Shown here in pieces: positions 1 through 10,161 of a stretch of 64,000 nucleotides of DNA; positions within the stretch are counted from its first letter, which is position 1; each line of letters begins with the position of its first letter. Source of the DNA: Volutella citrinella. Lineage: Eukaryota > Ascomycota > Sordariomycetes > Hypocreales > Nectriaceae. The translations under genes were made by a program, and so were the position numbers. The notes under the pieces are model-generated. The model saw only the letters and a list, made by a program, of their open reading frames with translations. It was not told the DNA's origin and searched no databases. Where the stretch lies: NCBI GenBank assembly GCA_034401135.1, contig JAWZSP010000006.1, positions 3,348,001-3,412,000 on the forward strand, given 5' to 3'.

Positions 1-3000
1 GGCCGTTGGCTCTTGATCCGTCTCTCAGCAAGCCCGATTGGGGGGATCTGACCGTCGGATTTCAGCTGCCACCCCAGCCTTCTCCACAAGGTGGCATCCG
101 TCATTGTGTGTGCAGTAGTCCGTATCGCGGTCATGAGATATGGAGGGGGCGTGCGGCTCCCGGCCTGGCAGCAGCGTCGTCCCTTGCGAGGTTGATATAT
201 GTCGTTAGTCGGAGCCGACAGCCAATCTCCCGACACTGCTCACGGAGCACTTGGTCGTTGAACAGGCGGCCTCGGTGGTCCGAAGACGGGCATGCGATAC
301 GGCGTCATAAGCCCGGGGCAGGGGGATGGGAGGTCACCAGAGGATTGACATTTTGCTTTTTCGCTCTTGGCCAACTCGCCGAGGTTGCAAAAGCTCGACG
401 GTGGAGTGGCTCCATGCCGCCACAGGACCAAGTGTTGCCAACCACATCCATCCGTCTAGTGGTGCAGAAGGAGCCTTCAAGGCTATGTGTGGAAGTGAGC
501 TGCGAGGAAGGTGAGAGCTGATAGATTGGCGGGGAAGCGCTGGGTTGGCCAAAAGTTAGTTTGCAACTTGGACTCTTCGGGACAAGCAACTTTGTGCCAA
601 CATGACAGGACGACCGACAGACGACGAAATTTCCGAAAGAGATCTTTTCCCTACCTACTCACTAGTACCCAGATGGTAACCGAGGACGACGAATACTGCC
701 AATGGATCGATACCTACCTGTGTGCCGACAGATGGGACTGAGTTGTCCTATGCGCTCTTGCCGTCTCTACACTCTAATCAAACGGTGCGCCCTGTTGCAG
801 TGGCCACTCAAGCCCTGTCATCAAGTCTCACACATGTGGACGCCGCCATCCTCATCATTGCCGCATCGGCTCATCCCAAGGACGACCTCGCTGCCCACCC
901 CTAATCTGCCAAGTTGATTGCCGTAGCTAACGACTGTTATTGCCGCCTTGGTATTATGGCGTTTGATCCATCGTCCTCCCGCGCCCGTGCGTATGTTAGT
1001 GGACATGGTAAGTAAATGGCGACTATCGGATGGACGGACACGGCTCGTTGAGGCAGTCAATCCCACTCCCGGCGCCCCATCCCGATCAACTGCGCAGCCA
1101 ACATGGCGCATGCCTATCTATACCGTGGCTAACGCGTCTCATTTGTCGAAACCGTGTGATAGCGTCCATCTACTGCACCCTGGGCACCGTGGAACACCCA
1201 GGTCCCTGGGTTCCCAACCTCCCTACCTAGTAGGGCGTGCTACTACCCATTGTCAACCCCGGATGCACTAACATCATAGTTCGCCAAGGATTCAGTTCAC
1301 GATTGAGGCCGTAGAGCCATCAAAATACGTGATGTTGGCGTGTTCCATCCCTTGCTGGCCCTGTGTCGATTATCACCAGAAGAAAGTCAGTCTGTGTGCA
1401 TGGACGGCAGTCAATGAAGCCTAGTGGTGCGGAGAACAGAGGGTCCCTGCGGCCTCCCGTCCGTCGTTCGTCTGCCACTGCACACTAATTATCAAGGCGG
1501 TTAGACCTCCTTCGCACCAGCGCTCCAGGGCTAGCAAAGCCGCGTGAGACCTACCAACTACACCTCACGAGAAACATGCCCGTCGAGAGAGGTGCCCATC
1601 GGCTTTCAGCCAACGCCCAGACGCAAATCGCATCTCTTTGGTTTCTTTTTCTCCCATGTCTGGCCAGTGGGCGATCTGCGGCTGACATGGCACATCTCGA
1701 CGGGGCTGTTCCTTGCACCAGATCTAATCAAACATGACTCGGCCATCAGTGTCTCAACCATGGCCTCTGAGCCCACGCCTTCACCGGCCGACAAGCTTCG
1801 TTCGTCAGACTCATCCGACTGCCGCTGGCCGTGCAGCTTGTAATAATTACGGCTTGCCCCATAACCCCAGGCGGGTACAGCCGTAGACGTAGCCCATGGG
1901 CGGCTCGTGTCCTCGATGTGCAAATCTTCACGGGCTGTTGCGACGCCGGGTTGCCACTCGCCCCTTTGTGCAGACGGCTCATTTGATCTCAATTTCCAAT
2001 AATTAGGGCTCGCCTACTCTCGAGTCCCACTGCGTTTTCCTCAGCGACAGGGTATTCGCTCGGAGCTGCAGATGAGCGGGTTTGGGGCAATATGCAAGCA
2101 CTCGAAAGTGTGACGAGTATTGCAAACATTTGTCGACCGAGCATGTCCACGCTTGCTGCTGGTGCGGATGTGACGGCGCCGCCCTCGGTTTGCACATCAT
2201 TACTGTTATCGCCCTTCCGCCGTGGTGCAACCCATGTAGTTTATCTAGCCAGTGGGGAGCGATTCGGCCTACTAACTCCCCCCGGGCCATGATTCCGTCG
2301 CCTGTTCAGCTGAATGCTTACCTACATAGACAAATCACAAACCCAAAATCTCGGAACAATGCACGTCTAGCGAAGCATCACAGACAGGGGGAGACCAGTT
2401 TGTGAGATCATGCACCGTTACTTTGACTGGGTCGGCTCCGCGAACTCGCGGCAAGGGAGGGTAGCGTCGAATGGGCGGTCTATCAGCAGTGTCAACTAAG
2501 GTATCAAGGGTATGTTGGGTGATGGATCGGCAACGCTACTGCGTCCGTGGCCTATTTGGTTCCCCCATCATCGTGGTGTCAACCCCATCGGTTCGCCCAC
2601 CAGCTTGGATAGTTCAGATGGATCGACGTTGCTTCGTGCGGCACTCATCCCTTTCGTTGACGCGTGCAGCAGGAATCACAAACCCCCGGACGTTCAGCGA
2701 AAACATCATGATAAACTACAGTCTCCCTAGCCTAGCATGGGACTTGTTTTCTCTTTTTTGTTTTTTTATTCCATGACTTCGTCTTAGCTGCATACTGGGA
2801 ACCGCCTGTCCGACTGACCGCATGCCTAGTCCAGATAGGAGTGTTTGGATGAGCCAACTGATCGCAAGGGGGCTGCAGGCCTAATGCCGTACGCCTGTCT
2901 ATCAAACAACCACATCTGGGGAGTGTTCACTGCCATGAGGAGCGTCAGCTGAACCATTGGAAAGGCGTCCGCGATTATACATGGACCGGGCAACTCACGA

Positions 3001-3339
3001 CGAGAAAAGCAGTACGACTCGAGTGCGCCTTCAGCGCCAGGTGCAACATCAAACACTTTGCCTTCAAATCTCCCCAATCTTACCACATATCGCTAATACG
3101 GCACATCTATAATACACCTCTCTCATCATCGTCCGTCTGTGCGCCGGACACTGTCTAGGATCTATGGAGTCCACCAATACCGTGGAGCGCCCTCGGCCGA
3201 AAGAGACCCATCCAGGCCTATTCAAGGCAATCAATGAAAATCTCCGGGGGGGCTGCGATAGGGCCAACGTGCAAGGTACCTGCAGCATTGTCCCCCAGGT
3301 CTCACCAACAAATGCCCATTGTCCCATGTCCGGTGGAAG
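1..3339. other. Gene-free stretch
   Basis: I see no convincing gene here. All open frames are short, lack recognisable domains, and show no chain of splice-linked exons. Short palindromic scraps built on CTACCTA/TAGTAG occur, as elsewhere in the intergenic DNA of this window. The right edge is the 3' flank of the histidine phosphatase gene. Confidence 0.6.
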
Positions 3340-4458
3340 TTACAGTTTGGGCTCGGCGAGTTGGGACATGGAGCCTGTTCCTGGAAACGCCTCGTCTCCT
3401 GAAAATCTCCTGGAGAGTTGTGTCAGTGCGGGACATGCGTTGGAGATGCCGGGTGCTGTCAAGACTCACCACCCTCGCTCTGCGCCTGTGCTCAAGAAGC
3501 TGCAGTCACTGTCGACTGTGCAATCCCAGAAGCTGGAAAGCCCGGCCCCTTGCGTGAGTGATACAGGCATGTCTACAAAGTATAGTTCAGTCGTATGTTA
3601 GTCACCGCATCCGTCATGATGTTGGACCACACGCTGGATCATACTAACCATCTCGCCGGCGAAAGACGCTGAGCCCGCAAGTAAAGGCTTGGAAGTCGGG
3701 TGTCTCTACGTCTTCTGGGATACATCCCGTAAGGACGCGGCCCAGCGCGATAATCACCGCAGCATGCGTGCATAAGACAACGGACCGATGGCCTTCGGCA
3801 TCGCACCGGTCTATTATGGCCTGCACTGCGGTGGCAACGCGTCGGTAGAGGTCCTGCATGTGCTCCCCCTTCCGAGACGGGGTCAGAGCAGACACATACG
3901 TGTCGTCATAGGATGAGAACATGGACTTGAGAACCTCGGCAGAGGCAGGGACTGGGTGTTCAAATGGCGCGGCACCAAAGAACTCACCCAGGCCGTGCTC
4001 GGGTCGTATTGTCGTGGCGGCTGATTTAGTGGTGTGCGACTGCTGCGTCTTCAGCTCAACGAAAGGCGCAATGGTCTGGAGGCATCGATAGTAAGGACTC
4101 GAGTACACAACGTCTATTTCAGGCTCAACAGTCATCAGGTGCCTCGCCAACTCTCTGGCCTGGGTGACGCCATGGGAAGTCAGCGCGGGATCGACGGGGA
4201 TCCCTGTAGGCGAGGGAATCGAGGCCGTGTAGACTCCTGTGATGGGGTCAACCGTCCAACCCGAGCGGAACTAGAGAATATGCAACTGCGTCAACATGGG
4301 TTCCGCGGAAACGGCGCGTCAGTCGCAGGCGGCACGCTGGCTCCAACCAGGCCAATGCCGATGCCGACGCCGACACGGACACCGAGGAGGGGCAATTGAA
4401 GCGGGCGAGGGCGAGAGCTTACCCCGTGGCGCACCACGAATATGGTCTGGAGAGGCAT
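3340..4458 (-). CDS. Histidine phosphatase (phosphoglycerate-mutase-like) family protein, four exons
   Basis: Proposed exons are 4458-4423, 4270-3649, 3572-3470 and 3409-3340, giving 276 residues. The start sits just before the catalytic RHG motif (residues 10-12, MPLQTIFVVRHG). The first intron (GTAAGC donor, CTAG acceptor) begins directly after that motif and joins it to FRSGWTVDP. Other family landmarks are TSHGVTQARELARHL, VYSSPYYRCLQTI (second conserved Arg region), LCTHAAVIIALGR (second catalytic His) and, near the C-terminus, WDCTVDSDCSFLS...GAERGWRFSGDEAF, which only appears when the last two introns are removed. All phases close exactly. Fungal proteins of this subgroup resemble the phosphatase-like half of the RNA polymerase III factor TFIIIC subunit Tfc7, but no TFIIIC role is shown here. 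Substrate unknown. It is divergent from the hydrolase gene at 4897. Confidence 0.85.
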
Positions 4459-4896
4459 TGTTTTTTTTCTCTCGTTTGTTCCGTCTCCGGATACGGGTTC
4501 GGGCGGCGACCTGCAAAAGTGAGTGAGTGCCTGTTGATTGTTGATGCCGCCTGCAAAGTGCACATGCGGCAACTAACTAATGGTGTTTGGTCTCTGTCCC
4601 GAGGTCCCCCACCCAGCCAGTGGATTCGCTGGCACGCGGCCGGCCCCACTCTCAGCCGCCCCGGCACCGAAGGCCGTCCCGCCGGCCAAAGGGCGTGGTT
4701 GACGGCGGCGCAGTCCTTCCATGGTCTATGGACTGCAGATAGGTGAGGAGGGGAAATCCGTTTGCTTCTCCACGGCTTCCCCTTTGCGAATTTCCCAGAA
4801 ACCCAGAGTGTCAATTGTTGATTAGTCTCTGTCTCATTCTGACACCTACGGCTCAACGTGCTACGCTTCTAGACCCGCACGCCCCTCTGCACATTG
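4459..4896. promoter_or_regulatory. Shared divergent promoter, phosphatase / HAD hydrolase
   Basis: This 438-bp space separates the two start codons (minus-strand ATG at 4458, plus-strand ATG at 4897), so it must hold both promoters. No unambiguous TATA or known factor site could be assigned by eye. A T-run at 4460-4468 lies immediately upstream of the minus-strand start. Confidence 0.5.
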
Positions 4897-5754
4897 ATGT
4901 CTTTTACCATCATGGCGCCCTCTTCATCTTCCGTCCCCAACCCCCCATCCCGAGCCCTCACCTCTTTTTCCGTCTTGACTCTAGACATTTACGGGACCCT
5001 TGTTGATTGGGAAGCCGGCCTTCTCCAGGCCCTGAAGCCGCTCATCGTCCGCCTTCCAGACTCCCATGCCCTGAAGGCCTCGGGAGACGCTGGACAGATC
5101 GAGATTGCCGTCGGGAAGGCCTTCGCCAGGGTGGAGGCAGATCTGCAGAGGGAGAAGCCGCGTCTCAAGTACAACGCACTTCTCACAGAGTCTTACATAC
5201 GGCTCGCGCAGGAGGTTGGTGTTGCCACCCAAGACGCGGACCAGACGCTGCTGCGGGAAGCAGAGGCCTGTGGCGCCAGCATCGGCTCCTGGGCCGCCTT
5301 TGAGGACACTGTTGACGCCATGAACCGCCTCCATAGGCACTTTAAGCTCGTGCCCATCTCCAATGTCGACAAAGAATCGTTCAGCAGGACCACCAGCGGC
5401 CCGCTCGGTGGCTTGGTGCCGGGATTCGACGCCGTCTACACGGCCGAGGAGATTGGCTCATATAAGCCAGATCTGCGGAACTTCCAGTACGCCTTTGATC
5501 ATGTAGAAAAGGACCTGGGCTTCTCGAGGGAGCAGATCCTGCACACTGCGCAGAGCTTGACCCACGATCACAAGCCTGCAAAGCAAATCGGCCTCCCCAG
5601 CGTCTGGATCGCTCGCGGCCCCAATGGGGTGACTGCGATGGGCGGCGACCCGGAGGCCATGATACGCGACGGAAGTGTCGGTTTCTCGTGGAGATTCAGC
5701 AACCTAGCTGAGATGGCTGACGCAGTCGAGGCTGAGCTGAAGGCCGCGGAGTAG
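4897..5754 (+). CDS. HAD-superfamily hydrolase, type II haloacid dehalogenase-like
   Basis: Intronless, 285 residues from the first ATG (4897). A second ATG at 4912 (MAPSSSS) is an alternative start that keeps the whole domain. Motif I is LTLDIYGTLVDW, with the nucleophilic Asp30 in the D-x-Y-G-T-L form typical of L-2-haloacid dehalogenases rather than the D-x-D of phosphatases. Motif II is VPISNVDK. The motif III Lys lies in GSYKPDLRNF and the C-terminal acid region is HTAQSLTHDHKPAKQIGL. The cap domain lies between motifs I and II. The family hydrolyses carbon-halogen bonds of 2-haloacids in bacteria; in fungi the physiological substrate is usually unknown. No signal peptide is evident, so it is probably cytosolic. 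It shares its promoter with the histidine phosphatase. Confidence 0.88.
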   Translation: MSFTIMAPSSSSVPNPPSRALTSFSVLTLDIYGTLVDWEAGLLQALKPLIVRLPDSHALKASGDAGQIEIAVGKAFARVEADLQREKPRLKYNALLTESYIRLAQEVGVATQDADQTLLREAEACGASIGSWAAFEDTVDAMNRLHRHFKLVPISNVDKESFSRTTSGPLGGLVPGFDAVYTAEEIGSYKPDLRNFQYAFDHVEKDLGFSREQILHTAQSLTHDHKPAKQIGLPSVWIARGPNGVTAMGGDPEAMIRDGSVGFSWRFSNLAEMADAVEAELKAAE

Positions 5755-6457
5755 GGTTGGGCGATGCCGAGGAGCATGGCCACAATGGGCTGTGGGTGGG
5801 CTTTTTATTCAGGCCAAACATTCTTGGTGGCCGGCTCGTGCATAGTACTGAACTGCGGGTAGAGACATAGGATGGATACTAGCAGTTCGCGTCGACTTTA
5901 TGTGTAGGGTAGTGATGGGAACTCCTATGTCAGGTGTGTACTTCGCAACTGATGCATCTCTCTACTGCCGTGATATCGTATTCATAGATCTCTTGGTCCC
6001 GGTTGGTTCATACTTTACGGGGGTGTCATATGGATCTCTATCGTCACGTATCACGGGTGTCTGATCTTGGTGTTGCAAGATGCTCAGGCCAGAACGTGTG
6101 GATTCCAGGGTTGGGGTCTAAGCTAGGTATAAGACATATTAGCCATGGAATACACTCAAATAAACTCCTATAGATAGTAGATTACTTGTTACTTATTCGG
6201 AATTGAGAATGCAACTACCCAAACCGACTGAATTGGGACCAGTGAAGTTGAGGATTGTGGCAGAGTGTTCCACCAGTAGACTAATACGGATGCCCGAAGG
6301 TGGATGTGGGGGGCCCAGTACAATCCCTGGATGGCTGACATCAGCCACTTGAGCCAACCATCAACCACGCGTACACGAGAGATGAGAACGACAAGCTCTC
6401 TTTTCATAGACGACTGCAGTATATTCGCTGTGCCGCGACTTGTTGATAAAATACATC
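5755..6457. other. Intergenic, HAD hydrolase to bZIP gene
   Basis: About 700 bp of AT-richer sequence containing the 3' flank of the hydrolase and the bZIP promoter. I see no further gene, repeat or structured RNA in it. Confidence 0.5.
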
Positions 6458-7686
6458 ATGGTGGGGGCTTCGACGATGAAAATACCCTCAAGAGCGAAAC
6501 CATGCACTCAAGCGGATCCACCAGCTGAGCGGACAACGGCGCCCAAGTCGAAGCCTACGCGGCGAGACCCAGAGAAACGGCGATGGCAAAACCGCCAGGC
6601 CCAGAAGGTGTATAGTAAGTCAAGAGAGTGGAATTATGCAGAAGAGCACCAGGTTCTGCCCTGTGGATGTCTGCGTGATTGGCTGGAAGGGTGTTGTGAG
6701 ACCTGGTTCTGGCTGACATGAGCCATCTAGGGGAGAAGCAGAAGAAGCGCATACAGGAGCTGGAGCGCATTGCCGCAAGCTCTAATGACCTTGAGCTTGT
6801 ACAGACCCCTACAAGGCCGACGGGGGGCCCACAGCAGATTTCATGTAGTGCCGCTTCTGGCTTCACGCCTGCTCTTGATGTCCTCCTACCTGTCAACCGT
6901 CCCAGCTCGGGCTTCGGCCTTGGTACCATCGACCCTGCACGACTGCAGCTTGGCTCGAGCACATCTCTATCTGAAAGGGCTGATGGGGCGTGGGACGACG
7001 GCTCCCTCACGGCCAGCCTCGACACATGGCTCGCGACGGACGGGCAGATGGCGCCCCAAACGCTCGACAACTCAGTAGCCCCCTACTTCTACTTCAGTTG
7101 TGGCTGCCCCGTACTGCATATACCCATCACCTGCTCCTCCATCCTCCTACCCGCGGCTCCAGCCCCGTACAAGAACAACCTGCGCATCGACCTCATGTGC
7201 ATCATGTCGGCCTTCTTCGAGAACTGCCGACAACTCGGCATCTCCCGCACGCTGTTCTGCGGTCACGAGGACCTGTCGACCTTTTACCGCCCGGGCGCCC
7301 TCGAGGACAGCTCCCTTGTGGCCTCGACCCAGAGCAGCTTCCGTCGTCTGCACTACGACCTGCGGCCCACGGCCAGCCAGATCACCACGCAGCACCACCC
7401 GTACATTGACGCCATCCCGTTCAGGGACATGAGAGACGCCCTGATTGCGCAGATGGGCGAGATCGACGAGGACGAGTTCTTCCACGACTCGCTGAACCAC
7501 TTGACCTGCTGGGGGGGCGTCGCGGGCGCGCAGACCGGCTCGCCCTGGGACGCCCGCAGCTGGGAGGCGTCTGAGCTGTTTCTGCAAAAGTACGCTCACA
7601 TCGTGGGCGGCGACGACGGGGAGCTGACGAGGCAGTCTCGCTGGTGGAGGTCGTTTCGGGGCGAGCGAGTTAGTGAAATTCAGTGA
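6458..7686 (+). CDS. bZIP transcription factor with DUF3425-like C-terminal region
   Basis: Two exons, 6458-6614 and 6731-7686, giving 370 residues. Splicing (donor GTAAGT, acceptor CTAG) joins KRRWQNRQAQKVY to REKQKKRIQELE, rebuilding a fungal bZIP basic region with the invariant Asn and Arg spaced N-x7-R. The Arg codon itself is split A|GG by the intron. The zipper is short, roughly two heptads after RIQELE. The middle part is low in complexity. The C-terminal third (LRIDLMCIMSAFFENCRQLGIS ... HPYIDAIPFRDMRDALI ... WGGVAGAQTGSPWDARSWEASELFLQKY) looks like the DUF3425 region found behind many fungal bZIP domains. It should act in the nucleus as a sequence-specific DNA-binding regulator. Targets are unknown. 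A GA-rich microsatellite follows the stop codon directly. Confidence 0.85.
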
Positions 7687-7719
7687 GAGAGCGAGAGCGA
7701 GAGTGAGAGTGAGACAGAG
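7685..7719. repeat. GA-rich microsatellite
   Basis: Imperfect GAGAGC/GAGAGT repeat that begins within the stop codon of the bZIP gene and occupies the start of its 3' region. Confidence 0.8.
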
Positions 7720-8130
7720 TATTCAAAGCTTGGATGCCGATACTGTTCGGTTCATACTGAGCAACATAATATTCATCGACTGTCTATATACTGTTAAGCA
7801 AATGGCAGACTTAATGAACTGGACGTGGCGCCGCTATATGTATGTGTGTATGTTGTGTGTGATGTGAAAACCCATGACCGCTTGCTCAACCACCCAACAC
7901 CATAGACCAAAAACAAAGATGCCATGCTCTCTCTACCCCAACGCCGCCCTCAAGCAAGGACAAAACAAAACAGAGACCGGATACATGCATGTATCCGGGA
8001 AACGCCAACCAATTGTTCGATGGTGAATGAAAATCCCCAAGGAAGACAGACTCTGGACCCAGCAGTACATATCCTATCCGTATGCTCGACGTATGGCACC
8101 ACGTCCTATTCCCCAGCATTTGGGAATCCC
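7720..8130. other. Intergenic, convergent 3' ends of bZIP and F-box genes
   Basis: Short AT-richer interval between two converging genes. It should contain both polyadenylation regions. No other feature seen. Confidence 0.5.
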
Positions 8131-10161
8131 TCACATGACGGAGCAGGATCCCAGGGTCCGAGCCCTCCGTCGCCCATTGGGGCCGACTCCGCCGTCCTCC
8201 TCGTTGAGGTGCAGGGCGTGAGCCTCCCGGGCCCGACGCCTTCGCCTGCGGTATCCTGCGCCCCCGGTGCCGGCCTCCTCGTTGGCCTGCATGTAATCCG
8301 CCCACTTGCGCTCCAGCCGCCCCGCGGCGCCGAGATCGTTTCGGAGCACCCGCTTCTGGTGCTCGTCGACCGTCATCTGGAAGCCGTAGAAGCACTTGAG
8401 GCCAATCACCTCGCTCGGGTAGCTGACCTGCCCGGGCTGGCCCGGCACCGGGTGGTACTGCGTGTTCCGGAAGAGCACCTCTCGGATCCCCGTCCAGGTG
8501 ACGTTCTGGCAGTCGTACACGACCATCTGCAGCGTCTGCCTCGGGGCCTTGCTCCTGCTCAGGTGCCGCGCCGACCGCTTCTGCACCATTGCCGCGGCTT
8601 CGGCCAGCACGAGATCGCTAATGCGGGTGTTGTCGAGATCGACGTGCGTCAGCCCTACGCATTTCTGCATCACTGGCAGCATTCCGGTGTCGCCGAGATT
8701 CTCGCAGTAGCTGAGGGAGAGGTGCTCCAGAGTGGTGGCGCAGGGGGCCTTGGCCAGATGCTCCGAGAGCAGTGAGTTAGTGAGGCCCTCGAGATCCTCC
8801 AGCTCAAGATGCGTCAAGCGAGGAGTCGTGGCGAGGACGGGCTCCAGCGCCGCGTCGGTCAGCAGCTTGCAGCCCGACAGCTGCAACCCTTGGAGGTTCG
8901 GTACCAGGTGACCCATGGACTTGACGCCCGCATCAGTGAGCCGGGTACAGCGGCTCAAATCCAAGTGGCGCAGGTTGCGCGGAGGCACAACAGGTTGGTT
9001 GGACAGGATATCGATCTCGGGGTCAATCCCGTGCATCATCGTTTTCAGGGCCTCGTCGTTGAGTTCGGCACAGCCGCTCATGATGAGCCTCTCCAGGTTG
9101 TTCGTCTCGAAGATTGCCTGCGCCGTGTCGACGTTATCGAAGCCTGCAACCTCGCCGACACGGAGATCCTTCAGGTTTGGGCATCCCTCGACCACGGACT
9201 GGACGCCCCTGGCGTCGACCCTCCCGCACCAGGAAATGTTGAAAACCTCAAGCTGCGCGCATGACTCGGCGATGATCTTGCACGCGGCGTTGGAAACTGC
9301 CGTCAGTCCGGTCAGGTTGAGGCTGACCAGCCTCTCGTTGCTCCGCAGCAAGTTGTGTAGCGTGTTCTTGTGGAAGTTCTGGCACCCCTCCAGGGTGGCA
9401 TTGACGAGGTTCCTGCATGCCTTGACAATGACCTCGGTGCGCTTGTAGTGCTCGACCTGGACGCAGCCGCGTAGATTGAGGCTCGTGATGAAGGGCCCAG
9501 CAGCCAGAATAATCTTGGCCAGGGACTCGGCCGGGATCTCTCGATAGTACTCGGAGGCGTCGAGGGACTTCCACAATTGGCCATCAAAGCAAGATCGGTA
9601 GAATGCTTTGCTCACGCGTGAGGCTCTCACGAGCTCTTTGGGGTGAAGAAAGGAGAAGACGTAGATGCGAAGCTCGTTGGGCATGGCGTCCCAGAAGTGG
9701 AAAGGCTTCTTCTGGACGGGCTTAATCCCGGGGCGGGCGCGGATCGAGAGGTCGGGTGGGAGGGCGACGGAGGCCGACCCGGGCGTGGAGGCGCCATTTT
9801 CGACTTTTCGAATGACTAGATCGTCTTCGGGTATCTCGGGGTGGTATTCGTTGGTGGGAGAATCGACAAAGTATGACGATGTGCTCGACTGTTGTGGCGT
9901 ATGCGAGCGGAGGCTGTAGGGCGTTCCCGAGGGCCCGGTTGCAGCCAGGCTGACGCATGAAAGTGTGCTCCTGGTGCTGTAGGGACTCCCAACGGATCGC
10001 GAGCGGTGGCGGCCGTTGAGCGAGGGCGTTGAGGAGATGCGTTGGATTCCGCGAAGTAGGCGGGCACGGCCCTTGCCCTTGGCCGGCATGTCCGGCGGCG
10101 GAGTGGAGACTCCTGGGGCCGGGCTCGGGAGGCCGGAGACAATCTCGTGCACCTCGTCCAT
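8131..10161 (-). CDS. F-box and leucine-rich-repeat protein with C-terminal CaaX box
   Basis: Intronless, 676 residues. The N-terminal 150 residues are Ser/Pro-rich and probably disordered. An F-box follows at about 154-200 (FHFWDAMPNELRIYVFSFLHPKELVRASRVSKAFYRSC). The rest is a run of cysteine-containing LRRs of the AMN1/GRR1/FBXL type (LRHLDLSRCTRLTDAGVKSM, LQGLQLSGCKLLTDAALEPV, LEHLSLSYCENLGDTGMLPV). F-box/LRR proteins bind Skp1 and present substrates to SCF ubiquitin ligases. The tail is strongly basic (a RRRRRRAR stretch, then GRRRARTLGS) and ends in Cys-Ser-Val-Met, a CaaX farnesylation signal, which suggests membrane anchoring like mammalian FBXL2 and FBXL20. That parallel is inference. 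The substrate is unknown. Confidence 0.88.
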   Translation of the reverse strand: MDEVHEIVSGLPSPAPGVSTPPPDMPAKGKGRARLLRGIQRISSTPSLNGRHRSRSVGSPYSTRSTLSCVSLAATGPSGTPYSLRSHTPQQSSTSSYFVDSPTNEYHPEIPEDDLVIRKVENGASTPGSASVALPPDLSIRARPGIKPVQKKPFHFWDAMPNELRIYVFSFLHPKELVRASRVSKAFYRSCFDGQLWKSLDASEYYREIPAESLAKIILAAGPFITSLNLRGCVQVEHYKRTEVIVKACRNLVNATLEGCQNFHKNTLHNLLRSNERLVSLNLTGLTAVSNAACKIIAESCAQLEVFNISWCGRVDARGVQSVVEGCPNLKDLRVGEVAGFDNVDTAQAIFETNNLERLIMSGCAELNDEALKTMMHGIDPEIDILSNQPVVPPRNLRHLDLSRCTRLTDAGVKSMGHLVPNLQGLQLSGCKLLTDAALEPVLATTPRLTHLELEDLEGLTNSLLSEHLAKAPCATTLEHLSLSYCENLGDTGMLPVMQKCVGLTHVDLDNTRISDLVLAEAAAMVQKRSARHLSRSKAPRQTLQMVVYDCQNVTWTGIREVLFRNTQYHPVPGQPGQVSYPSEVIGLKCFYGFQMTVDEHQKRVLRNDLGAAGRLERKWADYMQANEEAGTGGAGYRRRRRRAREAHALHLNEEDGGVGPNGRRRARTLGSCSVM

